Of a stretch of DNA of 64,000 nucleotides, positions 25,307-37,699 are shown one piece after another. Each line of letters starts with the position of its first letter. Position 1 is the first letter of the stretch. The notes under the pieces are model-generated. The model was given only the letters and a program-made list of their open reading frames with translations, was not told where the DNA came from and did no database searches. The position numbers and the translations under genes are program-made. Source of the stretch: Hirundichthys speculiger (lineage: Eukaryota > Chordata > Actinopteri > Beloniformes > Exocoetidae); NCBI GenBank assembly GCA_018398805.1, contig JAGFBZ010000006.1, positions 992,001-1,056,000 on the forward strand. The letters run 5' to 3'.

Positions 25307-25925
25307 ATTAAAAACAAGCGGCTAGCTGCTTGCAAGTTTAGCTAATGTTACTGCAGTTGCCACGTAAACAGTTGCAGTAAACATCCAGTCAGCCCTGACT
25401 CTCGTTGGTTTAAGATTAAGTAATAACTTCCAGAAATATACTTCTGAAGTGCTATGCAATAAGTCCAAGTCTGTTTTAGCTAACAGGTTGTTAGGTATTC
25501 ACTTAACGTCCCAAAAGTGTGACATGTCAGAATTCACTGAGCATGAGCTCGTAGCTTACATTAGCTTAGTGACCAACCAATACCCTCCAGCATGTAAACC
25601 TTCGTACCCTCTGTTGCATTGTCTTAAAGAAATTTCCACATAATCCTGTGCCAAAGTTTTGTAATACGGTCCACATTGGGTTGTGGCAGTTTTGATTGAA
25701 TGGACCTTTACATTTGGGCAGAGGCAGAACATTTTGATGAATAGGATGTCTCGTCAGGCAGGCTAATCACATGGATCTGTGGGAGGACTTGGGGGTTCTG
25801 AATGCCAAACTTAAAATGATCAAATTTTGGTACAAGATCTGCTACTCACAATAAGGGGCATCAAGGAAATACAAACTGCTGTCACAAGTTATTGATTTAT
25901 TCACAGCTTTTCATCTATCCTGTAC
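25307..25925. other. Unassigned non-coding stretch
   Basis: Ordinary mixed sequence between the hAT element and the next LINE 3' end. Nothing was recognised. Confidence 0.5.
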
Positions 25926-26150
25926 ATGACCCGAGGTGGTTCAGATGCTTCCTGGACGCCTCCCTGGGGAGGAGTTTTGTGCATGTCCAGCCAGGTGGAG
26001 GCCCCGAGGCTGACCAGGAGAGACCAAGAGAGGAGCTGGAGGGGGTGGCCGGGGAAAGGGAGGTCTGAACTTCTGTGCTTTAGCTGCTGCCCCTGTCACC
26101 CGAATTCGAATAAGGGGAAGTTAATGTATGCATGGATAGATTTTTATGTT
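25926..26150 (+). mobile_element. RTE/Rex3-type LINE 3' end, third copy
   Basis: The blocks 'gaggtggttcagatgcttc', 'ctggacgcctccctgggg', 'catgtccagccaggtggag', 'agctggagggggtggccgg' and 'cttctgtgctttagctgctg' are in the family order. The usual (GGAT)n tail is reduced to 'atgcatggatag'. It is better preserved than the 12.4-kb copy in its first half. An 81-codon frame through it is a relic of the ORF2 end and not a gene. Confidence 0.82.
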
Positions 26151-29100
26151 TGTGTACACAGAGTGATCTGAAGGACTCGTCAGATCCAAGTCGATGTAGT
26201 GACTAATCCAAAGATACTTGAATCCTCAAGGGGCCATATTTGACATCACTGGTGTAGTTTATAATATGCATTTGACAGAATATTCGTTATATCTCCGGAG
26301 GCCATAAAATGGTATTTGGGCCAGCTGTAATATCTAAGGGCGAGTCTTGTTTGGCCCTGCAGCCCTTGCCTGTATCTCATTATCATCTCTCCACTTCTTT
26401 TTTCTCTCCGTTATGACAACGTCTCTCCATCATCAGCTTCTCTTCAATGAAACCCAGTGTCCACAGTTACCTCTGCAGTAATTTACCCCTGGACTGAAGT
26501 GAGACTCGCATGTTTGCATGACCTTGTACTTCCACTAACTGATTTTCTGTGGAGGAGAAAAGTAATTTGTGGGTGTGTACCTGCAGGTGTAAATGTGCTT
26601 GTTGTACAGATATAGACCTCATTTCCTGGCACGTGCTGTTCTATAATAAATAACAGAGTTGTCTTTTCTTTCCTTGACACTTTTTAAAAGGTGAGGATGT
26701 GTATTTAAAGTGTATTTGAAGGATAGGATTAAGTGTAAGGGGAATTCACTGGATGTCCATAAGTGATTCTCTATTTTAGCAGGACAATTTGTTATCCTGT
26801 CCCTGAACATATTGTTTGGTTTCCTGGGTCAGTAATCCTTTGCGGAAAGTGTAAGCTATAAATATTCATCACATCATTTACATTCCTCCCTTTTCTCCTC
26901 ACCATTCAACATGTCTCTTTAGACAACAGAACAGCTTTAGTGTTATTTCTAAGCCCCTTGTGTTATTTATTATGTAAGCAGACTGCATGGCAGTCATTGC
27001 AACGCACGGGCATTTAAAAAAAAGATGTACTCAACAAAGTCAGAAGTGTGATTATTCTTCCTTAATTTGACTGCAAGGGGCCAACTCCCAAAAGCTACAA
27101 TGTTTGACATGTTCATGTAGAATCTGGAGCTGCTAAAAAGGTAACCAAACTGGATTTCCCAAAACCTCCAAAAATGCATCAGAGCTGCATCCTCGCTTTG
27201 ACCAAAACACATTTTGAAATTAAATTTGTGATTCAAGCAAGCAAGAGAAACTAGCTCCCTCTTCTACACTTCCTCTTTATTTCTCCACTTGGAAAACTAA
27301 CACTGAGGTGGCCGTAAACAAGGCACTGCTCTGAAAAAAAAAACCGAGAGGAAAATCAATCGTAATGCTCTGTGAGCTGCTCATTGACCAACAGGGGAAG
27401 ACTGTGGCAGTGACTGTTTGTAATCAGGGGAGAAATAAGGCTTGATTAATGTTTTGTGGCGCAAATAAAGTTTTACATTGAATTAGTGAGCGAGGGTGAA
27501 ACAACTCATGCCGTAAATGTGAGCTTTTGGACCCTCTTAATTTGTCAGATCAGCCCCGGAGTTTCAAGAGCGAGCAACATTACTCGCATGAAAAATATAA
27601 GAGGCTGATAAACACAGAAGGGATGAATAAGGCAGAGGGAAAGAGGGAGAAGAAGAGGCCGGGGAGAAGTTAGCTTGTCTTCCTGCATTACCTAAAAACA
27701 GAAGGAGGAGAAGCACTCGCAGACACTTGTCAGGCTCTGTTACTGTACACAGATCTGACAGAGGCAGCGCAGGGACGCAGCCCTGTCCATCACCGTCCTT
27801 GTTGAGAAACACACATGCACACACACGTATATTCATACTTGCACAGGCAGCAAAGACCTGACAGATGCACCACAGGACAACAGTGTGACTGTCTTCCTAC
27901 ATATGTGACCGTTTGTGTGCTTTTTTTTCTGGTAAAGTGCATTTATTCACTAATCACTATACCAAGCCCACATATCCCTGAATTTTAGAGGCACATTGAC
28001 GGTATATAAAGCTGTATACACACATTTGAAACGTTTTGTTTTTTTTTTTTTAATTGCCTCTTTTTAATGCACTGTTGATTGGTGAAGAGAGCATTATTGG
28101 CGCTGGAAAGGCAAAGGGGAATATGCGGGACTTCAGTAAATAAATGTGCAACCAAGCTGAACCCCGCATGTGCTGCTCGGTGTTGTTTTGGGACGTCTGA
28201 GCTGTGAAAATTAATTAAAATTGAAAAGCTTTGTGCTGTGAAAAGAAAGCAATGAAGTAAAGAGCCCTGAAATGTTTTCTAGGCCTGATGTGGAAACACC
28301 GCGGAGATACGATAATTCAAGTGACGAGCAGCACCTTCCAATACTCATGATCATTTTACGTATTGATATGGCATAAATACAAGGGTTAAAGACACAAACA
28401 ACAAAGAGAATAATCTATTTTAATGCAGTTTACATTACAAAATTAAAGAACAAAAGAAACATCCAGCTACTCCCTTTGATCAAGTACTTAGCGACAGTGG
28501 GGTTAGCAACAATATCTCTCTTTATCCAAGTCTGCTCTTAAAGCTGAACTAATTTTAGCTCCCTGTTCTTAAACAGAAAATAGGGTATTTTAGAGGATGT
28601 AAAGAACTCCCAGCACAGATGAACCATGGCTCACACAAGAAAATAATACATAAAAAAATACATAAAAACAAAAACGAGCTACACATATCGCATGCTATGC
28701 AGAAACCTGGTGTCCATCAGTCTTTGTACATCCTTAGGTGTGGTCTTCTTTTATGTTGGATTTAAATCAACAAACTACATACTATTAGTGGGGTTTCAAA
28801 CATTTCATTTAAGTCTTTGAAGTCTGCAGATTTACCCATTTTCATGTGATACATTAGGTATTTGAGATCTGTCCCTGCAGACAAAGGACTAAGATGAAGT
28901 GATACATTGAATTGCACCAGCAACTCAGGATCAATAAACCGAGCCAGTTGTTGGTCAGCTGCTACAGAAGTATCTTCAATGCTGGGCCCCTTCCAGGTTT
29001 CTCTATTTGTCCGTCAAAACTTTCTGAAACAACCGTTTTCCAGCAGGTGTACAAAAATGCAACAGTTTCTCCATATTCCTTTAATGTCAGCGTGACATTC

Positions 29101-29904
29101 ACAAAATATGCAGTCTTTTTCTTAATTATTTCTTTGCTCTGCATTTGACACAAACTGATGCAATAACTTTCCTTTGAAGTGAATTATCTTTAATTCTGTG
29201 TGAGCTGAGGAAAGCAAATAGTGAATGGGGGAGAGGGAGGTGATGAGTGGGAATGGAGGAGACAGAGAAAGTAGGATGGGGGGGGCACAGTAGAACAATC
29301 CCAGATAGTTTCTCTCTAAAGTTCTGTATCATTCAGGGGTAAAAGAGGAGTTTTGATGAAGCTCTCACTGCTTTAAACTGCGCTACAACAAATGCGTATG
29401 TACAAGCACACTGTACTCCTTTTACAGAATAAACATCAGAGCGCTGCTTTTCTTCCCCTTTATTTTTTCAAAAGCATGTAGACAGCACACAATCTCATTG
29501 CTCTGTGAACATCCTTTTATTTTCCTTTTTCCTTTTTTACTTACATGAAAGTGGGGAAAAAGTTGGTTTCAGAAATTTTGCAAGTGGACGATTCCCTTGC
29601 ACCAAAACTTTTTCCGATTATTATTATCACGTCCACACAGCTTCATACACAAATACACACAGGCATATGCGGAGACAGCTTTCAAGAGACGTCTGTGACA
29701 TATTTGGAGGAAGTTTTTGGCAAGACATAAAGAAGGAGAAAGACAAGGAAGTAATAATGAGAGGTTATTGCATGTGTGTTCATGACAAAAGCAGTAAGCA
29801 GACATCTGTGAGTGTGCATGAGCCTATAAAATGTGTTAATAAACTGAAGGAGGGCCTCTTCAACATGATAAATAGAACAAAACACACCAGGACTAATTTG
29901 AGAA
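26151..29904. other. Unassigned non-coding stretch
   Basis: No gene was recognised. A block at about 28060-28330 is non-repetitive, with TTAATTAAAATT-type motifs. A G-run lies near 29278-29286, and a T-run near 28042. Short open frames show no motifs. Confidence 0.5.
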
Positions 29905-30470
29905 AAGAGAACAGGGAAAGAAAGAATGCTAAAAAGAAATAAAGAGAGACTTAAACTGCAGGTTGCCTGGAGATTGAAGGATTGAGGAGGAGCAGAGGGA
30001 GGGATGAAGCAAGATATATATGGAAGGAAAGAGGGGAAAAAAAATCAAATGTTTGAAAAGCTGAAGAGAAGCTTGAGCAGAAGGCAAAAAACAGGGAATG
30101 AGCGAATGAGAGATGAAAGAGGACATCTGCTTAGAAAAATAAGGAGGATTAACAAGGGAATGATGTGGAAGGAGGGCATCCAGAAGAGAAGCACAGAAAA
30201 GAAAATAAGAATAGTTATTGGACTAAAGGAAAACCTGGATGAAGAGAAGTTTGCTTGGAAAAAGAGTGGGAGAATTAAAAAAGAAAGAAGAGCTAATGGA
30301 GAGGAGGACAGTGTTAAAATGACAAAGTGAAGACAGGAGAGAAAAGAAGATGACAGCTTGACATTAGAAAGATTGGAAAAGAAAAAGAGTGAAAGTGTGA
30401 CGAATGCTACATTGTAGGAAAAAGTTCCTTGGAATGGACATGAAAAGAAAACCCCATCATATAATTAAGA
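29905..30470 (+). repeat. Long purine-rich (polypurine-biased) zone
   Basis: For more than 500 bases the plus strand is dominated by A and G, with few pyrimidines, in a degenerate GAA/GGA/AAG texture and no exact repeat unit. This produces a lysine/arginine/glutamate-rich open frame of 108 codons (30004-30330) that is a by-product of composition and not a gene. Confidence 0.8.
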
Positions 30471-31275
30471 AAAAGAAATCAGCACATACTCCAGACATTC
30501 ACATAAAACATCTTCTGCAGTCACTCCACTGTCTCCGTGCACACCGTGGGAGGCAAAGCCATGTTGTGTGAATCACTTTTAAAAGACATTTTATATCAAG
30601 ACGGTGTGACACGTATCAGGGATCAAAGGAAATCAGAGTGAAAATCAGGGCAAGGAAATTCCAGGCAAAGGAGATTAAATTTTCAGCGAATTCCCCCTTA
30701 ACTGTCACAGTAATAACTCCGCTGCTTTATTTATAACGTGCTTATGTCAACTTAAGATTAACCTCACTTTGTCTTTTCTCCTTCTCTTTGTCTCTTTCTT
30801 TCTTTTGCTTTGTAGGGTGTGGTTCCAGTCAGGCATCAGCTTCCTCGCTGTGAAACCCAGCAACCTCGTCGCGTGGGAGATCAAACAGGAAATGGCACCA
30901 GGAAGCAGTTCGTTGGCAGTGATGTGTCGGAGGAAGGCCTCCTCCACAGCAGAGAGGTAGAAATGAAACTTGCATGTCGAGTCATTTTTTTTCAGCGGCC
31001 TCCTGTCAGCTGGCAGCTGCTTTGCTCGTTCCTGGTATAAAGCATTTCCAGTTGCATAAGGTGTCTGGAAGGGACTTTGATTATCCAGCTTCAAGGCTGT
31101 ACGAATGATAGTACCCTACACTTGTTAATAAGAGCGCTCAGTTGTTTTTGTGGTGACATTTCCTGTGAAGTAAGAACTGTCAGTTAATTAAAATATGGTT
31201 GATTATGCTCTGCCGTTAATGCAAGGTGATTGCTTCCTGAGCACACGGAAGCATCTGCAAATCATTATTGGTAGA
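30471..31275. other. Non-coding stretch with a possible exon
   Basis: It contains the exon-like segment 30816-30956, listed separately; the rest is unassigned. Confidence 0.5.
30816..30956 (+). other. Possible 141-nt internal exon (unknown gene)
   Basis: A strong acceptor-like sequence (a T/C tract at about 30775-30811 ending in TTTGTAG) precedes the segment, and AGAGAG|GTAGAA, a moderate donor, follows it. The 141 nt are a whole number of codons and are open in two plus frames; one begins VWFQSGISFLAVKPS. The minus strand is also open for 115 codons across the same place (30747-31094). CpG and GC content are higher than in the surroundings. I recognise no protein family. Chance or an old repeat ORF are real alternatives. 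Confidence 0.25.
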
Positions 31276-32485
31276 TGCACGACATTGCCAAAAGTATTTG
31301 CTCACCTGCCTTGACTCACAGATGAGCTTTAGTTTATCCCATTCCTAATCAATATGACATGGGTCCACCCTTTGCAGCTAGAACAGCTTCAACTCTTCTG
31401 GGAAGGCTGTCCACAAGGTTTAGGAGTGTGTTTATAGGGATTTTTGTCCATTCTACCAGAAGAACATTTGTGAGGTCAAACACTGATGTTGGACCAGAAG
31501 GTCTGGTTCTCAGTCTCTGCTCTAATTCATCCCAAAGGTCTTCTATCAGGTTGAGATCAGGACTCTGTGCAGGCCAGTCGAGTTCATCCACACCAGACTC
31601 TTCCATCCATGTCTTTATGGACCTTGCTTTGTGCACTGGTGCACAGTCATGTTGGAAGAGGAAGGGACCAGCTCCAAACTGGTCCCACAAAGTTGGGAGC
31701 ATGGAATTGTCCAAAATGTCTTGGTCTGCTGAAGCATTCAGAGTTCCTTTCACTGGAACTAAGGGGCCAAGCCCAGCTCCTGAAAAACAACCCCACACCA
31801 TAATCCCCCCTCCACCAAACTTTACACGTGGATCAATGCAGTCAGACCAGTATCGTTCTCCTGGGAACCACCAAACCCAGACTCTTTCATCAGATTACCA
31901 GATAAAGAGTGATTCATCACTCCAGAGAACGTTCCTCCACTGCTCTAGAGTCCAGTGGTGGCTGCTTTACACCACTGCATCTGACGCTTTGCATTGTACT
32001 TGGCTTGGATGCAGCTGCTCCACCATGGAAACCCATTCATGAAGCTCTCTGCTCTGTTGTTGAGCTAATCTGAAGGACACATGAAGTTTGGAGGTCTGTA
32101 GCAGAATGTTGGTGACCTCTTTTCACGATGTGCTTCAGCATCCTCTGACCCCCCTTCGTCAGTTTACGTGTCCTACCACTTCATGGCTGAGTTGATGTCG
32201 TTCCCAAACACTTCTATTTCCTTATAATACAGCTGACAGTTGACTGTGGAATATTTAGGAGTCGAGGAAATTTCACGACCGGTGTTTCACAGGTGTCATC
32301 TTATCACAGTTCCACGCTGGAATTCACTGAGTTCCTGAGAGAGACCCATTCTTTCACTAATATTTGTAGAAACAGTCTCCATGTCTAGGTGCTTAATTTT
32401 ATACACCTGTGGCCATAAAAGTGATTAGAACACCTGATTCTGATAATTTGGATGGGTGAGCAAATACGTTTGGCAATATAGTGTA
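31276..32485 (-). mobile_element. Nearly full-length Tc1-like DNA transposon, inactivated
   Basis: Both ends carry the terminal repeat: left 'acattgccaaaagtatttgc' near 31282, right in inverted form 'gcaaatacgtttggcaatat' near 32460, then a TA dinucleotide at the outer edge. The length of about 1.2 kb fits Tc1-like elements. The transposase runs on the minus strand. Its C-terminal half is intact (see 31349-31801), while the N-terminal half has several stops and frame changes. A long plus-strand open frame (31359-32042) is the antisense shadow of this element. Confidence 0.9.
31349..31801 (-). pseudogene. Tc1-like transposase, catalytic C-terminal half
   Basis: The 150-codon frame begins [10 protein letters not shown], the conserved motif ahead of the second catalytic aspartate. 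It contains [11 protein letters not shown] (second Asp) and, exactly 34 residues later, the Glu of [11 protein letters not shown], that is, the D34E spacing of Tc1 transposases. The first Asp (WSDES) is readable upstream, near 31910 and in the same frame, but an in-frame TAA lies between, and a frame change lies further upstream. DNA-binding N-terminal sequence is present only in broken form. It therefore encodes no working transposase. Confidence 0.9.
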
Positions 32486-33045
32486 TGTGTGATTTAAATA
32501 AGACTAAGTTTGGGTCTCTCTTCTGCATTGATTCTAGTGTTCACTTTAACCCACTGAAAACATAAAACACAAGCTGCACTACCTTTCAAGCCTTATATAA
32601 TGCTTTTGATACCATTTATAACTTCTCAAAGGGCTTTCTTATTTCATGTTTTATGTTTTTGGACACTCAAGAATTCAATATGTTTGATGACAGTTTAAAA
32701 TTTGTCCATAAACACTTTATAATTTTAATTTTTTTTTTTTAATTTTCCCGCCTATGATCTAATCTTATTAAGTCTTAATGTCGCCACATTCAGAAATGAC
32801 TGGACACTGTAATTGCATTGACAGTGTCCTTATGCCTTTTAACCTGATGATGACCTTTGCGCTCCAGTCTACACAGAAGCTCTGGTTCTATTAGCAGAAC
32901 TCTGGGGCAGAGCTCAGGAGGCTGGAAATGTAGCAGAACCAAAACTCCTCATCAAACCTTCGGACATCGTGTCTCCATTTACAGTGACGGAGCCAGTAGG
33001 ACATACTGACTTAGAAAACTACCGTTACATACCACCTGGCTGCAG
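32486..33045. other. Unassigned AT-rich spacer between two DNA transposons
   Basis: A T-run near 32730; otherwise nothing was recognised. Confidence 0.5.
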
Positions 33046-33534
33046 TACAGTAATCCCTTACACTTCGTGGTTACTGGGGGCTGTGACCCCCTCAACTTAT
33101 CCAGAAGTTCCACTTTTTTGGCAGTTGTCATCATTTTGCGATGACGTTTCGGTTCTCCAGAAGCACTTGGCGATGGGCGGCGTCCTTTGGGATCCATTTT
33201 GACTTTAAAACGGCACTAAACCTTTGTCTCACGAGAGCAAGAGATGGGAGATGCAGGGAATGCATGTCAGCCAATCAGCGTACAGACAACCGACGGCCAC
33301 AGTAATGCCCGTCATAGCAGCCAATCACAAGCCTCGATTTTCATTCATGGGGCCTCCCGTGTAGGCTCTTGTTGCTTCCTGAGACTCGTTCTTGATGTGA
33401 TGGGTTTCGATTCAGCCTCGTGCGCTTCATTTGAATTTTTTTCACATTTTTTTCAATTTTTTTTTTTTTTTTAATTAATATTTTTGAAACCTCCGCGAAT
33501 GTACTGAGACCGTGAAGTGTGAGGGATTGCTGTA
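33046..33534. mobile_element. Internally deleted pogo/Tigger-like element with TA duplications
   Basis: The element spans 33048-33532 (485 bp). Its left end CAGTAATCCCTTACACTTCG and the inverted right end (CAGCAATCCCTCACACTTCA) are imperfect terminal repeats, each flanked by TA (33046-33047, 33533-33534), as in pogo/Tigger elements. It keeps the first ~39 codons of a transposase on the minus strand (33081-33197), running straight into the left terminal repeat, so the rest of the gene is deleted. Two CCAAT boxes at 33271 and 33321 lie upstream of that start codon. A T-run is near 33460. Confidence 0.82.
33081..33197 (-). pseudogene. Pogo/Tigger-like transposase N-terminus (truncated)
   Basis: The reading begins with ATG at 33197 as MDPKGRRPSPSASG, continues EPKRHRKMMTTAKKVELLDKL and then enters terminal-repeat sequence. 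The basic leader followed by a K(V)xLLDxL helix is the start of the CENP-B-type helix-turn-helix of pogo/Tigger transposases. Only the first helix is present; the remaining DNA-binding and DDE domains are absent. Confidence 0.75.
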
Positions 33535-36071
33535 CCATTCTTTCTATTTTACTAACTGCCAGTAAATTAAAGAAGAAGAAAGCAAAGACTGAGAAAACAC
33601 ACAAAAAAAGACTTGGGTTTTATGAAATACACACAGGCTGAAAATTAAATTTATTGAATCAAAAGCATATATACACCCTCAAACAATACACCAAGGCCTC
33701 CTGGATTCTGGTTTGTAATTTTGATTTAGTATATCTAGTAACTAATCTGTCTGTACCAACATAAAAAGGGTTGATTTGACAGCATACTGGCCAATGCACA
33801 GTGAAATGGGAGGAATCTGCTGAATTCACTGCGTCTGACGGGTCTTGAGGATAAGCCAGTAATCTTCCTTGGAGCAATTTCTAAACAAGTCCAGCTTCTA
33901 ATAAGATCAGTTCAAACAATCCTCTCTGAGTACAAGTAATTGGGAGTTGCAGTCACTTTGGCGAGGTGTCCAAGATGATCCAAATCTGAACTGAGGGGAA
34001 AATAGCTTGGGTAGTCGTGACAAATGCAGAAACTACCAATGCTCAGCTCTTCCAGCTGAAAGCTGCTGGGACACCAGTGTCACTGCCTTTGAGATGCAAA
34101 AGCTCACAGTAGCGAGAGGGAGGGAAAAGAGAGAAAAAAAATCTGTCTCACTCAGGAAAAAAGGAGGCAAACAAAAATGGATGTCAGAGAACAGAGTGTT
34201 ACAGCTCAGAGCAGCCTTTGATGACCATTGTCAAATAATTTGAAGGAGGAAAAAAATGTATCAAAACTGACAGTATAGTGGCTTTTTTTATTAGGTTTTA
34301 GTCACCGTCACACTTCAGAAAGGAAGGAAAAAATAGTTCAGTGTGCTTACTGAGAGGGGTCTTTCCGTGCTTGGCTTTAAATAAGATAAATTAGCATTTT
34401 AGCTGGATCATTTGTGTGAGGTGTTCATATTCTAATACATTATGTTGAACTGCTGCCTGACTTGAACCTGGAGAGACAATTTACCATCTCTTCAATCTAT
34501 TCTCTACAGCCTGCAAACGGAGACATCCAACCATGCCAGTGATCTACAGTTACAATATTTTATTTTACTCATAAATACCTGAAGGATTCATTAAAAACTT
34601 AAAAATGAAAAACTAATTTTCATTCCTGACATTGCAACAGTTAAGAACTGCTTTGTGCTTTCCAAAGCAACCTGGTCGAGCTCACAGTTACACACATTCA
34701 CATTCGTGAGCTAGAACGAACACACTCTTGGCTATAAAGATGAGAATAAAAAAGATCATTGAGGTCATGGGTGAAAGCAGAAATGAGGAAGACCAACAAA
34801 TACAAACAGCAGTTACAAGATTCACCACGAATATACGATACTTTGAGTGCTGTCATAATGCTGACACTTGTCCCCGTTTCCTTCGCTTGCGTCACTTCCT
34901 TGCGTTTGAATTCTTCCTCGCTGGAACGTGGGAGAGTGCGATTTTAGGACGGAAAACGAGAAACCTTTGGTTTGTTTGTGTCACTCTGAATTAGCATCAG
35001 TGTCTGCTGCACGTGAAGCTGTGATGTCACATCATGTGATAGATTAGTCTGCACCTACGTTTCTGCATTTTCTGCTCCTGCAGAAATCTTCTCATTCATT
35101 CCTTCAATGTATTTAAAGGATTGAAGATATCTTCAACATGCTGCAGGGGGAACAGTCTCCAGGTGACTGGAGGAGAGCGGGGATGTGTGACGGCATACGT
35201 TCTTATAATGAATTACACCCAGTACTCTTCTCTACAATGAAGCTGTCATTTCATGACCACGCCTCGATTCTCCTCACTCTCCTCAAGCGTTGGACACATT
35301 GGTCCTTGATTCATAGATGGCGACATCAGCAGCAAATGATTCCAAAAGTGAAGATATGGCAGCACTGAATTTCAAATTTAGAACATAAAACAGTTCAGTG
35401 TTCATCTTTTTTTCCTTCCTTTTACTTTGATCATGGTGTCTGTAAAGTATAGGGAGTATAAGGATGTATTAAGTACATAACCAATTCAGTTTGCAAAATG
35501 AAATGTCACATGGTAGGTATGGTATACACGTTTTCATTTTGATCCCAGTAGCCTCCTTCACTTAACCAAAAAATGAAAGCTTTTGCTTCTCATTTCCTCT
35601 CTATTTTTTTTTTCACAAAAGTTGAAAAGACCTGTCCAAAAGTGTTAGACCACCTCTATTTTGTTGTTTTACCATCAACATTTGTTTTTCAGTCAGAAAA
35701 CCATCCCTTTTTCCTTCATAGCACTATGTCACACATTATCAGTGATGAAAGTGGCTCACAGAGTTTGAGGACATCATGGCAGAGGCAGCTAAGAGGCTCA
35801 AAGTAATCATGGAAGTTAAAAACAAGAGAGTGACTGACCAAGGGATTGAGCGAGTAGATCTTGGATCCTCCGTGCCGACAGGGGAACCCTACGAGCTAAA
35901 AATCTGGGCTTGTGAGCACGTGGGAAATTGTGACAATTGTCAAATAAAAAAAACAAAACAAAAAAAAACATCACTGACATTAGAACTTTATCCACCCATA
36001 ATTTTATTCTTTTATCAAAGACTTTTTCACAGTTCTCAAAGGTTAAATCAGAAATTGAAGCTTATATGATC
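33535..36071. other. Unassigned non-coding stretch
   Basis: No gene was recognised. A 97-codon frame at 35776-36069 starts MAEAAKRLKVIMEVKNK but shows no motif. Sequence near 35630-35700 ('agaccacctctattttgttg') resembles ends of some Tc1-type MITEs, yet no partner end was found. A T-run and purine-rich patches are present. Confidence 0.45.
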
Positions 36072-36471
36072 CTTTAAGACAGTGATTCCCAAAGTGTGGG
36101 CCATGGCCCCCTGGTGGGCCGTCTTGGTACTGCAGATGGGCCGTGAGAGGTCATTAAAAAAATATATATATGTATGTTTAAAATCCTTTTTTTAAATTTT
36201 TAAAATATGTTTTTTATTACTGTAACATATTCATTACATGATTAAAAAAATTTAGAAATAATAAAACAAACCAATTGAGTGTTATTCTACTGTCATCTTA
36301 ACTTAATAAGTGTCACCTTATTTGTTGACCCCTTACATTAATATTGGAATGCAATTTTTAGTCTTGTATGTTGATCACAGTTGTGATTAAATGTTTGGGT
36401 GGGCCGCAGAGATTTTTCACATTTCAAATTGGGCCTTGGTATTCCTAAGTTTGGGAATGGCTGCTTTAAGA
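36072..36471 (+). mobile_element. hAT-type MITE, copy A, perfect 8-bp TSD
   Basis: CTTTAAGA at 36072-36079 is repeated exactly at 36464-36471 around a 384-bp element (36080-36463). The termini CAGTGATTCCCAAAG and CAGCCATTCCCAAAC (the latter inverted) are imperfect repeats of the form common in hAT MITEs. GGGCC-rich subterminal blocks lie inside both ends; the interior is AT-rich. There is no coding capacity. A second copy in opposite orientation is at 50285-50661. Confidence 0.9.
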
Positions 36472-37699
36472 CATTTACAAACTAATCAGGGATGGCTGCA
36501 GTATCTGTTAAACAATAGTCTGTGTATCACTAAGAAACACCAGCTAGTTCAGCTACATAGTAACTGAAAATATTTATAATTTGCTAGTCACTTCTCATTT
36601 CGTATGTACATGTTTTGAATTTCAAAAACGGTGCCATGTCGATAAGCACGGCAGTTATAGCATTAATAAGACATATTTCTTACTTGAGAATCCTTGCTTG
36701 GCTGCCTCATGCTGCCAGGTGGACACTACGTCCTAGCTGAAAGCTCAGATTAGTTTCCTGCATCACAAATGCATAGTCCAAGCGTCTCAACGCTCAAGCC
36801 TGTACAGTCGTGTGTAATGGACACACACATGGAAGCAGGTTTCAAAAGAGCACTTGTGTTTCTCAGCTGAGACATAACAGCAGTAAAAGATGGTAGATGT
36901 AAATAAAACATCTTTAACTCTGCGGACGCTCGCACTCATACTGTCCATGTAGGGTGCTGCCGCCGTTCGACAGGCAGGATCATAGACTTTATCAGTCATT
37001 TTGTGAGGGAGATGGCTAATTAAAAGAGCTAATCTACACCATTCAGTAATGAGGAATACAAAATGATGCTTACTTCTCAACGTATGAGAGGGTGGGGATG
37101 ATTACTACCCCCAGAAATTAATCTGTGAATTATTACTCAATAATTCCATGTGGTCTCAGGTGATGCATTGCTCAGTGGGTTTGTAAAGCAGGAAATATAT
37201 GGTAAAGGATGCTATATTTAGAACCAGAGCGTTAGCTGTGCTCTGTGTGTGGCTGCATATCTTACAGTTTAATTTTAAGTATGCATATAGGTTTACAGAC
37301 ACTGCCGAGGCAAAATGAATATTTTGGACCACCTGTAGCTTTGATTATATCCAGCATTCACAACATTATCATTTCCATAAGTTTATGCAGTGACATACAT
37401 TTATTTACATCAGAGTCAAAAATCTTAGTCCAAGATCTTATGTTGAGAACGAGAGAGTTGCACCACAGTGTAAAGGTCACTCCCAGCAAAATGATTCTTA
37501 GTTGTTTTTTCTTCTGAAGCAGTTTTTGCTCTTTTATCTCAAATTCTTTTTACAGATTAATAGCTAACCGCTAATGGAGCGCTTTCACACCAAAACAAAA
37601 AAAACGAATCAACTGTGGAAGTGACAGGACTGTAAAAAAAAACATCATCCAATCACTGTACGTGACCCAAACAAAGTCCATGGACCACTGGCTTGTCTG
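36472..37699. other. Unassigned non-coding stretch
   Basis: Ordinary AT-rich sequence; nothing was recognised. Confidence 0.5.

Noticed and set aside
29505..29942. 145-codon plus-strand open frame
   Set aside because: Its end lies in the polypurine zone and the frame shows no motif; a compositional effect.
30004..30330. Basic 108-codon open frame
   Set aside because: Lysine/arginine/glutamate composition follows directly from the polypurine bias.
31359..32042. 227-codon plus-strand open frame, the longest in the window
   Set aside because: It is antisense to the Tc1-like transposase; the minus strand carries the D34E motifs.
35630..35700. 'agaccacctctattttgttg', which resembles a MITE end
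   Set aside because: Only one end was visible; the similarity to the 48.6-kb MITE is limited to a few bases.
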